The notes under the pieces: model-generated | Told to the model about the DNA's origin: nothing | Databases searched by the model: none | The model's input: only the letters and a program-made list of their open reading frames with translations | Translations under genes and position numbers: made by a program | Assembly: GCA_002633005.1 (NCBI GenBank) | Contig: NMRA01000283.1 | Span: 186,001 to 250,000 of the forward strand | Source of the DNA: Phoronis australis | Taxonomy: Eukaryota > Phoronida > Phoronidae | Direction: 5' to 3' | DNA: 64,000 bases | Shown here: positions 25,200 to 35,723 of the stretch, in pieces | Numbering within the stretch: the first letter of the stretch is position 1 | Layout of the letters: every line of letters begins with the position of its first letter

Positions 25200-25908
25200 C
25201 CTGCTCTAAAATGAACCAAAAGAGCGTTCGGAACCAGATAAGTTGAGCTTCAAATACTGTTCAATCAAAAATTCGTGCTTATATAAAATGTAGGTTCTTA
25301 ACTTAATCCAGCAAGAAATCTATTTCCTTAATTAATAAGTCAATAAATGACTGATACACTTTATCAAGTTGGTTCTGATGTTCATATAATGAATCAATTA
25401 AACATAAAAATTCTTAATTAAATGTCACATTACTACTGTATTTGGACTGACGTGCATGGCAGCGTTGATACTGGTGTACTCTCGGAATTCGTGTACCCAC
25501 AAAAAGTAAGCTCGACATAGTGCGTTTCTATAGTCCCCAGGTTCGTTGTTGCAAAGGTTCGATGAACCGAACTATTTCAAAATTGTTAAGAAATACAAAA
25601 ATGGTTCTACAGTCCAAAGGTTTAAATGTACGAAAATCAACACTTAGAGGTATCTATAGTCCATGCGCTCTTATAGAAACTTCAGAATACAGGACCTTCG
25701 ACGTACAGAATACGTCAGTTGGCCATGGAGAATCGCGATGCCTTAAAAGGAGCACCGTGGCACCCAAAAATTTTCTGAAATTATTGCGCCATCAATTTGT
25801 AGTCCAAAAATAGGACGTCGTTCATTGTTTGAAGTCGGTCGCCCATTAAAGTGGCAGGAGACCTTGATGAAAAATTGGAAATCTATTTACCTTTCTGTTG
25901 AATGCAAA
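25200..25908. repeat. Tandem segmental duplication, copy B (2-kb internal deletion)
   Basis: It aligns with copy A at both ends with few differences. At gttcttaactt it jumps to aatccagcaag, equivalent to loss of about 2001 bases (22585-24585) from copy A, including the RT core. Other differences are small indels near 25385 and scattered substitutions. Confidence 0.88.
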
Positions 25909-26136
25909 TTTCAGGACTTTATTTGTCACCTAATAATAGGCAATTTTTGCCTGCTAAAACAGCCATCGATCTTTGCCCGCAGTCATCGCGGCCTTCGCCT
26001 TCAATTGATGTCTTATTTCCTATCCAATATTTTCGCCAACTGTCAGAATATCCTTGCTGTATGCAATGTGGTAGAACTGGTTTATCGTGATAGAATAATT
26101 TTCAAAAATGACGTGAAAATACGTTTAGATTGGGAT

Positions 26137-26211
26137 GACTAGGGCTCGAACCCGCAACATTGGTTTGGTTTGGTTTTTCATTCTGGCAGCGCGCTACACC
26201 ACTATAGAGTC
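26137..26211 (-). repeat. tRNA-like sequence (pseudogene or SINE head)
   Basis: On the minus strand, 75 bases start GACTC and end TAGTC, so the outer four pairs match. GTGGTGTAGCGCGCTGCC resembles a D-arm/A box, and GGTTCGAGCCC (26152-26142) is a good B box. The T-stem pairs poorly and the middle is an AACC-repeat (accaaaccaaaccaa) instead of an anticodon arm. It is therefore degenerate or SINE-derived. Confidence 0.45.
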
Positions 26212-26470
26212 ACAGAGAGAGTGAATCTCCATTTTTACTGTTGTGTCCTTATTGTTTATGTCATGTAGGTTTGGTTGTAACCAAGTCTGATTGTTACCGG
26301 CACTTACTGAGTAGAATTTGATAGTGTTGCTAAATCATTTCCTGAAAATTTGGAATACTTTAGAATTTGTATCTATTTTGCACAGTGGCTAGTGTATTTT
26401 ATTTGATTGATTATCGTTTTCGCCTCTGTGTTAATGGTGATGTTATCCGCCATGATATTTTAGGGCGTTG

Positions 26471-26873
26471 ATCAAATTGTGTAATTGGTATCATGATTCA
26501 TTCGTTTTTTCATTTTAAAGCTGCCATTGCGTTCAGTTATTTGCTAATTAAAGTACATTGTATACATGTATCACAGATAGTGTATCTTGTAATGTAACGT
26601 TGTTATTGTTATTGTTCATTACGCCATATGTCAGATGTCAATTGTCATATAGTGTTTGATTTTACTTCATTTCTGATCAAATTGTGTAACTGGTATCATG
26701 ATTCATTCGTTTTTTTCATTTTAAAGCTGCCATTGCGTTCAGTTATTTGCTAATTAAAGTACATTTTATACATGTATCACAGATAGTGTATCTTGTAATG
26801 TAACGTTGTTATTGTTATTGTTCATTACGCCATATGTCAGATGTCAATTGTCATATAGTGTTTTACTTCATTT
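26471..26873. repeat. Tandem duplication, unit about 205 bp
   Basis: Unit 1 (26471-26675) and unit 2 (26676-26873) begin atcaaattgtgtaa and are nearly identical through gttgttattgttattgttc to gtcatatagtgttt. Differences are a few substitutions and a short deletion near the end of unit 2, so the duplication is recent. Confidence 0.92.
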
Positions 26874-26894
26874 CTGTTTATGTTTCTGTTTCTG

Positions 26895-26922
26895 TTGACG
26901 AAGGATGTTATTATATCCGAAA
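26895..26922 (+). other. TGACGA-stem-GAAA motif
   Basis: TTGACGA, one base, GGAT (26903-26906), an 8-base loop, ATCC (26915-26918), then GAAA. The order resembles a hammerhead-ribozyme core with stem II, but C3 is U and stems I and III are not evident. Probably a transposon 3' end. Confidence 0.25.
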
Positions 26923-27298
26923 TTGCAGTGATCCATTTTTGTTGTTGTATTTACGTATATTTATTGTGATGCTTTATGAATTGTTTTTATAGTTACTGGT
27001 GGTGGTTGGTACTGTACATTTCTTTGTTAATTAAAGTTGAGCGAAATGTGTTAAAACGAAGTCGGTTATCAGTTACGCTAAACGTTGTGACGGGATTGAA
27101 AGACACGGTTGTGGTATTAGTTTGTAATACTTTTGCATGATTTTAATTTCCGCATGGCTGCTATAAACATTTACGCTACAACTAATGAGTTGGTTTGCCA
27201 TCACAAGCCTTGTTCCAGCCATTTCAACCAATTATTCTGATATTGCACGTATGTTGCTATGTTCACTGTTCACCTAAGTTCATTCCCCCCTCTCAAAC

Positions 27299-27345
27299 AG
27301 GCTTAGCTCAGTGGAATAGACGGCCTTGTTATGCAATCACTCCCG
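27299..27345 (+). repeat. tRNA 5'-half-like sequence
   Basis: GGCTTAGCTCAGTGGAATAG resembles a tRNA acceptor 5' strand and D-arm/A box. No B box or closing acceptor strand follows. Weak SINE or tRNA fragment. Confidence 0.25.
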
Positions 27346-27704
27346 AATGAATTTCATGAAACGACCGATATGCTGCAATGGCTGAAATTCCGCAATATCT
27401 TTCACCTACGAATTTCGTATGGAATACCCTGTACGTAGTGACGACTTCGTTATAGCGTGTTTTAACACCCTCATAACCATCTTCACAGTCACTGCACGAG
27501 AACATCGGGCAAAAGTAGGAGCACGACGTTTACTGTCACAAATTTTTAAGTCATATAGCTTACTTGAACAATAGGTGACGTGATTAATATCTGAAACTTA
27601 ATAAAAAAAACGGCTTCTGTAAAATTAACTTTTTTTTCATTCATTTAGGGGATACATTTTGATCGGTGTTAACATCAAGTTTGGCAAAAAATCTTTCTAC
27701 CTTT

Positions 27705-30700
27705 TTAAAATGATATATATTTATTGAAGAATACACAGAACATACAAAGAAATAATGTCAAACCCAAAAATCGTGAAGCATTCTATCTGGGTTGTAGAAA
27801 ATTCATAAATGAAAGTAATATACATAGAGGTATATACATTTTAGTAGTATCTAATATAAGTATTTCAATATTTAGATATGCTATTACGAATATATAAAAA
27901 CAAAAACATGTACAGATTCACGTATGGAAATCAGAAGCAACAATATTTATAAACTGTACATGAAAATTTGCTAACGTTGCTTAGCAGGAATTCATTGATA
28001 ACAAGGTCAAGGTTAGGACTACCATTAATTAATAATGTAACTTTTATAGGGATATTATTACAAGAATTGAGAGCTTTAACAATTGATTGGTTTTCATTGA
28101 GTGCACAAAAGAGTGAGTCTCTCAGGTATTCGATGAGGGGACATTTGAAGAAGACATGAGGATAAGATTAATGGTCACCACATTTACAGTTTGGAGAGAC
28201 TTTACTAAAGTTATGCCTAAACTTGTCAGAGTTGAGGAAAAGATCGCATCTTGATATGTACAATGCTATTTCGTTATCCCGGTGAAGGGAGAATGGAGAC
28301 AAGGGTGTTATGTTATCAAAATTATGAAAAACAGTTCTAAAATTATTTTTATACCCGTAAAAGAGTTGCTTTCCTTAACAGAGACTGGAAGAGAATTCCA
28401 GTTGTTGATGCACATCATAACTGTAGACCTTCTGAATGCCTGACTGAATGACGGAGGAATTGCATATGGGGTGGAGGATCTCAAATCACTACGATGGCCT
28501 TGTCTAGTGTATAGATCAAATACTTTTGACAGAGGCGTTGTTGGCATTGTTTGTTACTTTGAAAGTAAATGTGGTCACGTGAAGATTGCGTTGAGTAGAC
28601 AGTTTTGGCCACTTGAGACTATTTAAAACCTTAACACTATTGGATCCCCTGTAAGCTCCGGTTATGAGTAAGGCAGCTTGATACTGTAATTTCTCCAAAT
28701 GCTGGAGTGCACCAGTGTTGGCAGACTGATATATAATATCACAATAATTGATGTGTGGAAGTATAAAGGATTTGAACAGAACTTTTAAAAATAATGTGTA
28801 GGATTCAGATGACGCAAAGACAAGCTTAAGTGGGTTAATTATTTCCTGAAGTTTTTGTACGAGCTCCCGAACGTGAGGTGTGAATGAGAGTTTTTCATCT
28901 ACCAGTATACCAAGATGTCTGTGCGACTGTTTTCTAGGAATGATTTCATCATTAAGTTTAAGGTCATAAGACGGTTCAACAAGGAAGAGAGCATTAATAG
29001 ATTTGGAGAAGATGAGGTCAACGCTTTTTTTCTGGTTTAAAATTCATTCTCCATTCATGTGACCAATAGCTGAGTTTATTCAAGTCGTGTTAAAGCTGCA
29101 AAGAACTTTCAGGGCTGCTCCCTGCGAAGGGGTAAAAAAGTGCCAAGTCATCTGCATAAAGGTATGTGCTACATGACAGGTTATCAGGAAGGTCATTCAT
29201 GTAAACCAAGAAGAGGAGATGGCCCAATATCCTACCGTGCGGTACACCAGCGTTTACAAATCTAGGAGGGGATAAAGTTGAAAGTACGCCGTCGACACGA
29301 ACACTGTATGTACGATCGGAGACATATGTGGTGATCATGTTTAAAAGATTCTCAGTAATGCCAAAGGATCGAAGTTTGTGAATTAGAAGGTTGTTAAGGA
29401 CACAGTCGAAAGCCAAAGCTATATCTAGAAAAGTGGACCTGACACTCTCGCCCTTCTAAAAATGTAAATGAATCTCATGTACTATTTCAACAAGTTGTGC
29501 CACGGTGCTGTTTCCACGCAAAAAAAAATCAAATTGACGATGATAGATCAAGTTTTTTTGTTTGAGAAATATAAGAATACTTTGAGCAATGATCTTCTCG
29601 AAGATTTTGGATAAGGTGTTAAGTAAAGTTATTGGGCGATAATTTGAAATTTCAGTTTTGGAGTGTTTTGTGTATAGGGACCATAATTCCATGTTTCCAA
29701 GAAGACGGATATATGCATAACGGAAGAAGTTTATTAAACAGATTGGTTAATGACATGGTAATTTCGTTGGCAATCATTTTGGTCATCTTGTTGGTTATTA
29801 AAGCTGTGCCATCATTCTTATTGGGGTCAATTTCATTGAGATACTTCCGGACATCAATTTGATTAGCCGGGATATCAGACAGTTGATTGTGACAACGTTC
29901 ACGAAGAATGGGAAAGTTACCTACTTCAGTTGGTGTAACGTGGCTTTTGTTCGTGAAAATTTTGAGAAACAGGTCACACTTGTCACTGCTACTTGAGGCT
30001 AGGTTACCATTGTGGTTGATGACTGGTTAAGATGATTGTTGTTGACTGCCGGGTATTTTATTGATGATGTTCCAGTATTCTTTGGAGTTCTTGCTTGCAC
30101 TGTTAATTTGTTGAAAAAGCTTGTGGCGGTGATCAGCTTTGGCTTGATTTACTAAAGTTTCTACCAGGCGTGACTGCTCCTTACATGTATATCTGTTGTA
30201 GATTACAGTGTTGTTAGATCTTCTGAAAGAGCTGTAAAGTCTGTTTCTTGTGCGGATTGCCCGTTTAATATTATTGCTGAACCACGGTTGGCTGCTGTGT
30301 TTAATTATCTTTTCAGTTGATGGGATGTTGTTTTTTAAAATTTCATAGAGAGTACTAGTGAAGAGTGAAACAGTGTCATCAATGTCGCCAGTGTCCAATA
30401 TGGAATCCCCAGTCAGTGTAGGTGATATCCTGACGTAATTTATCGGGGTCGATTGTGTAGTGACCAGAATTGCCAACATGAGGTAGTGACAGGACATGAG
30501 TCAATGATACTCAAATTGTTTGTTATGCAGAGATCAATACATGAATGAGAAACGTCGGTGATGCGAGTGGCTAATTAATTAGCTATATGCAGTCATTAGA
30601 CAATAAGACATCTAACAGCTGTAGTCCGGCCGCATTGTCACGATCATCATTGTACGATGTAGAGTTTTGGGCATTAAAATCAACATTTATGATTATACTA

Positions 30701-30770
30701 ACGCTATTGCGGTTAAGTTCCGCTAAGTGATCGGCTAGGGCTTGAAGTAGAGTTTTCTTTCAGTTGATGA
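27705..30770 (-). mobile_element. Degraded LINE family B (CR1/Jockey-like), 5'-truncated in the endonuclease
   Basis: Read on the minus strand, from high to low coordinates, in several frames. The end of an AP-endonuclease lies near 30720-30560 (VDFNAQNSTSYNDDRDNAAG). A linker is at 30497-30027 (SQPWFSNNIKRAIRTRNRLY, AKADHRHKLFQQIN, EYWNIINK). RT begins about 29880-29456 with DIPANQIDVRKYLNEIDPNK and ISNYRPITLLNTLSKIFEKI. The RT core at 29416-29090 has AFD, NAGVPHGRILG and the catalytic YADDLALF. The thumb region lies near 28690-28310 (LEKLQYQAALLITGAYRGSN). A C-terminal Cys/His motif CKCGDH...C is near 28190-28150. The 3' UTR ends CAATAAATATATATCA near 27705. Stops and frameshifts show it is dead. 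The same family gives 33372-34278. Confidence 0.92.
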
Positions 30771-33357
30771 CTGAGAAGGTGACCGATAAAACAACCCATA
30801 GTAAATTCCGATCCATAGATTCGCTTATAGATATATAAATAGCAACTTAGTTGAAAAGCACAACATATAAATTTAATGTTGGGAAACGAGTTATTTGGTT
30901 GTAAGTGAATACAAAACACGTATTTATTTGAAGAGGTAAAAAGGAAAGTCACGTGATATTGATTGACCTCAAGATATGTACAGAGGAAATATGACCAATT
31001 AATAACGGACAAAAGAAGGTAAAAAAAGGTTTCAACACTTAAATACGCTGAAGAAAACATAAAATGAAGTATTGAATATCTCTCAGTATGAATAATTTAG
31101 ATGTGACAAGTTTTAGAATTGATATAAGTGCTTACCACTATACATGTAGGCCACCCAGTAATGACTGATCAGCTCATGTGTACGATGTTGTCTTCTGAAT
31201 TGAAGTTAACTTTCTGACGGATTGGAACACCAGTTTTTACAGGGATTACTTCAAATCATTGAAACTTATTACAAACAAGTATGGTGACAGTCAGTGCGCA
31301 ACGTGATTTTTCACGGGCAAAGATAAAACAGTAATAACTCAATTAAAGTTGTGGGAAACCAATCTGAAACCCACAAGAAAAATCAAATGTAGTTGTAGAT
31401 TCGGCACCTGACTGACAGAGGACAGAGCGAGTGTCATTAAAATCAACATCATATTAAGTGAGAGTTGTCAATAACGCGAACGAACAGAAATGCCACACAA
31501 AATCAAAGTGACGTGTGAATTTATCCTGACCGACAATTTGGTATGCAGTTGTCCACAAAATCACCGTTCTGCGAAACACAACAGACAACAGTCAGAAAAA
31601 GTAATAATTATATTAGAGACAGCCACTAAGACCGGAGCTCACATATAAGAATCATTGTCCTATGTGAACATCCACCCTTCATTAGTCAGATTGCGCAGAC
31701 ATTAATCGAAATTTCAAGTCCCCCATTTTAAATGTTAAAGTTTTAACCACGGCTTTTGACGGTTTATCTCGCTGAGAATGTAGGCTACATTCAAGTACGT
31801 GAGTGTACGGAGTGGGCAACTCTCCACAGGAAAAAAGCACATCTCGAGGGTTCCTTGCTGTACAGATTTCCGTGGATCGTAACCAGTGCACTTCGTGGCC
31901 ACCCACTAAACATAACCGCTGCACCTAATGATCGCTGAACGGAAGACATGCGTTAACCGTAATTTTCACAGTGAAACAACTGAAACTAATAAATAGTAGG
32001 TAAACGAACACGAAATATTTAGATCGATTGGATTTTAATCTTGCGATGAATACAAAGCTATTTTGGCGTGAATTCAACATTTGGGAGCTTTTCTTGCGAA
32101 AATACACAGTGCCACCTGGTGTTTGATTTCATAGTCTCGTCTTGTTTTGTACGATTCCCCGCGATTACTTTGGCACAGCACAGTCCTCGGACGTACTATC
32201 TCTAAAGAATGCGACCTAGTTTTTGCTTCGTGAGACTCCTTAAACCTGCCAAAAATCAAATCATACAGTTTTCATACGAGACACCTATCAAAATCACAGC
32301 TTTGGGCATCATTTAAATTCAGGTTTTGAAAATCGACAAGTAATGCAACTGCTTATATGCGCCTCCTTTGGGCATAATTTATCCCACGAAAAGCAGCGTC
32401 AACTGCTTTTACGATAATTTGGATTGTGGAAGAAAACACGTAGGGTCCAAGGAAATGAAAAGGGCTTTGAAATTATAAAAGCTGTTGGTATTGAGACTTT
32501 TATTTTGTTGTTTGGATGTTGCCAAGGATTTTGACGAGGCCTGTAAGTTGTGCTCCCAAACAGTGGAAGTGGTCAATAAAAACAAAACACAAGTAATATA
32601 AATACTTAGTGATTTACATTTTGACTTTGGTCTGTGTTGAATTAGGATGCATCAATGCTGACATTTTTTTTGTATTTGTTCAGATATACATTTTAAAGAG
32701 TTTTATTAAACCTAAGTAAGAGTGGCGACACAGTTGTCGATGTTTTTGTGTTTATGAAGAGATTTGAAACTAATTTTCATTTGCTCGATTCATACATGCA
32801 AGCACACCGAACGCTGTGAACAAGGCACGAAAACGTCACCAATGTAAAAAATAAATATGTTTTCGAAAAGCCAAACCGTAAAATCATTATAACTGCTAAA
32901 TGCAGTAATTGAAGGTTGACTATTTCACCTTCGTAGCCCTGCACATCATGCGTCAACATGCAAGAGACGCTCACTGGTCTCGTAGGTTTTTATGCAAAAT
33001 GAAAGCACATAGACGTAAAAACATCCTAGCGCCGTAGTTTGGGATAGGTTACTGCGGACGGCAACTAAACAAGCGTGCAGCAGTTTACAGTATTTACGTT
33101 AACAGCTTCGCATTTGATTTACCGCAGGGATGAGCCGTCTGGCTGTCAGTGAGTGGAATGTGCCTGAGCATTCTGCCGGTAATTTCAACTGATGCATTTT
33201 TCTCATCTAATTTTCACAGTTAATTATGAAGTGTCTTAGGTTGACCACAACGGTGTATTTTTGGTCAAAATCCACTGACATTTGCCACAATTACTTCCAT
33301 TGTCAAAACCGCTCTGTCTGTGACCAGGAATACAGATGGTGTCATCACCCCAGGTCG
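30771..33357. other. No gene recognised
   Basis: Short frames only. The frame beginning at 33226 upstream of the LINE insertion is host DNA fused by chance to LINE coding sequence. Confidence 0.5.
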
Positions 33358-33371
33358 AGTTACTGGATACT
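33358..33371 (+). repeat. Target-site duplication, left (LINE family B copy 2)
   Basis: AGTTACTGGATACT, identical to 34279-34292, and it immediately precedes the 5'-truncated LINE sequence. Confidence 0.93.
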
Positions 33372-34278
33372 GTCTACTCGACGCAATCTTCACATGACCA
33401 CATTTACGTTCAAGGTAATAAACAATGTCAACAACGTGTCTGTCAAAAAAATATTTGATCTATATATTAGACAAGGCCATCGTAGTGATTTGAGATTCTC
33501 CACCCCATATGCAATTCCTCCGTCGTTCAGTCAGGCATTCAGAAGGTCTACAGTCATGATGTGCATCAACAACTGGAATTCTCTTCCAGTCTCTGTTAAG
33601 GAAAGCAACTCTTTTACGAGTATAAAAAATAATTTTAGAACTGTTTTTCATAATTTTGATAACTCAACACCCTTGACTCAATTCTCCCTTACCCGCGATA
33701 ACGAAATAGCATTGTACAGATCAAGATGTGGCCTTTTCCTCAACTCTGACAAGTTCAGGCACAACTTTAGTAATGTATCTCCAAACTGTAAATGTGGTGA
33801 CCATCAATCTTATCCTCATATTTTCTTCAAATGTCCCCTCATCGAATCCCTGAGAGACTCACTCTTTCGTGCACTCAATGATAACCAATCAGTTGTTAAC
33901 GCTCTCAATTCTTGTAATAATATCCCTACTAGAGTTACATTATTACTGAATGGTAGTCCTAACCTTGACTTTGTTCTTAACGAATTCCTCCTAAGCAACG
34001 TTAGCAAATTTTTATATACCGTTTATCAATATTGTTGCATCTGATTTCCCTACATGAATCTGTAAATATTTTTGTTTTTATATATCTGTAATAGCATGTC
34101 TAAGTATTGGAATACTTATTTTAGATACTACTTAATTGTATATATCTCTATGTATATAAGTTTCATTTATGAATTGTTTACAACCCAGATATAATGCTTC
34201 GCGGTTTCTGGGTTTGTTATTATTTCTTTGTATGTTCTGTGTATCCTTCAATAAATATATATCACAGTGAAAAAAAAA
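33372..34278 (+). mobile_element. 5'-truncated LINE family B insertion with poly-A tail and target duplication
   Basis: The inserted DNA encodes the last about 220 residues of the family B polyprotein without a stop. It includes RQGHRSDLRFSTPYAIPPSF, MMCINNWNSLPVSVKESNSF, the C-terminal motif CKCGDHQSYPHIFFKCP, and a natural stop after YQYCCI at 34044. It continues through a 3' UTR that matches 27705-27960 and ends CAATAAATATATATCA followed by an A-run (34270-34279). A perfect 14-base duplication flanks it, as expected of target-primed reverse transcription. The copy is much less damaged than 27705-30770, so it is younger. It is 5'-truncated and non-autonomous. Confidence 0.95.
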
Positions 34279-34292
34279 AGTTACTGGATACT
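34279..34292 (+). repeat. Target-site duplication, right (LINE family B copy 2)
   Basis: AGTTACTGGATACT follows the poly-A tail. Its first A may also be counted as tail. Confidence 0.93.
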
Positions 34293-34672
34293 AGTATTCT
34301 AAATAAACTACCCCTGTGGAATGAGTTCAGACCCTGAGCGAAATGGTTAATCCTACTCAATTTGAATGTCGCCATTTATGCATCGTTGATAGCACTAAGT
34401 GGTGATATCACTGATCCAGAATAGACATGAATATATTAAAGAGACAGCAATGGTTTTCTGCGGAAATGCATTTTGAGATGTTTGTTGGGTGGGATAGACT
34501 TATCGAAGTTATTAGTCTTGACCAGAGCTATCAAACAACAAGATACGTTGTTTTTGTGACTTTATTACAAATCGTCTCGCCGTTGTCTACCAGTCATTCG
34601 CAAAAGAGCCTTAGGCCAATTTCAGAAAATTGCTTTTCTCCCGATGATGTTCTTTTAATAACACTAAGTGAT

Positions 34673-34838
34673 AAATATAGATTATTACATGGCGAATTCG
34701 TTATCCCCCGTTATCTAGAGCCCAAGTGGATTTTGGAGAATTATGGCACGAGGGGCGTTAGGGTGATAATTCTCCAAAATCCACGAGGGCTCTAGATAAG
34801 GGGGATAACGACTGAGAACATGTAATAATCTATTTACA
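34673..34838. mobile_element. Foldback element, arms about 65 bp
   Basis: The left arm (about 34680-34745) and right arm (about 34766-34833) are inverted copies. Matching blocks are agattattacatg, cgttatcccc, ttatctagagccc and gtggattttggagaattat. The short loop is ggcacgaggggcgttagggtg. One arm carries a few indels. A 122-codon open frame (34427-34795) reads into the left arm and is not credible as a gene. Confidence 0.88.
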
Positions 34839-35089
34839 CCGCATACTGAACGAGAAACATTCCAATGAATCGATCTACCTTTCTCGACTCGCCTCGGCTT
34901 TGTAACTACTTTCTATGTCAGAGGCCCGGGGTCGGAGGTCGTGACCTTTTAAGAAAAGCCGAGCTTTTTTGTCAAATAATGCTTATACTCAAAACCAATT
35001 GAAAATTTAAACAAAATAGAAATAAAGTGAATGTATAAATTAAGGTTTAGCAACTATTACATTTTATTACGCTAAGCTTCGACCAGTGC

Positions 35090-35373
35090 CCGGTCTCCAA
35101 TCTCCGTACTCAGACTCATACTCATACTCGAGATTTCATACTCAAAATCGTGCTCACTGGAGTCGTACTCAAAAAAGCGTATCTAATGTCGTATTTCGAG
35201 TAGACTNACACTTCAGTTCGAGTACACTCGAAAACTCAGCATGTGCTCGAAATTTCGAGTACAGATTTTTCGAGTATGACATTGAATACACCAAAGCTGA
35301 GTCTGTACTCGAGTTGAGTATGAAGTGTGAGTTTGAGCATGATTCGAGTCTGAGTACGGAGATTGGAGACCGG
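35090..35373. mobile_element. Long foldback rich in CGAGTAC, with an N inside
   Basis: Perfect 28-base outer arms are at 35090-35117 and 35346-35373 (ccggtctccaatctcc against ggagattggagaccgg). Between them, dense GAGTA/TACTC words in both orientations give further imperfect pairing. An N is at 35207, near the centre. It is either a MITE-like foldback or an assembly join across a palindrome. Confidence 0.8.
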
Positions 35374-35651
35374 GGCCAGGAATATATCGTCTGGTAAAGT
35401 AGGTTACCACTAGTAACTGTAATGCTCAAGTCAAAGGATCCCGACGACACGATACCCGCATTCAAATTGGAGATCGATGATTTACAAGTTGGAGAACACA
35501 AGAGAAAAATTTCACTGAATTGAAATGTTTTTATGGAAATTATGCGTCTTATTTTTCATAGCGTATAAATGTCGGTGCAATGCCCTTTTCTGAACATGCG
35601 ATTGTTGGCGCGTGCTCATTTAAGTATTCTATTTTCACGTCCGAGGACGTC

Positions 35652-35723
35652 AGCCGCTGAGTGGTGTAGTGGTAAAGTCGGCGACTCGAAGCGCTTGAGG
35701 CCCGGTTTCGAATTCGGCCTCGG
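35652..35723 (+). repeat. tRNA-like SINE module
   Basis: GAGTGGTGTAGTGGTAAAG resembles a D-arm/A box, and GGTTTCGAATTC about 40 bases later resembles a B box (one extra T). Flanking GGCC and CCGAGG/CCTCGG words can pair. No proper anticodon arm is seen, so a SINE or tRNA pseudogene is likelier than a tRNA gene. Confidence 0.4.

Noticed and set aside
24810-25813. Pair of equal 97-codon frames as a duplicated gene
   Set aside because: The duplication itself explains the match. No family, no start context and no bias towards silent changes is evident.
27968-29862. Plus-strand open frames over LINE family B
   Set aside because: They are antisense shadows of the RT and C-terminal coding sequence.
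27705-30770. Target duplication for the large LINE family B copy
   Set aside because: I compared both flanks and found only short, unconvincing matches. The 5' end may be eroded.
34427-34795. 122-codon open frame, plus strand
   Set aside because: Its C-terminal third is one arm of a foldback repeat.
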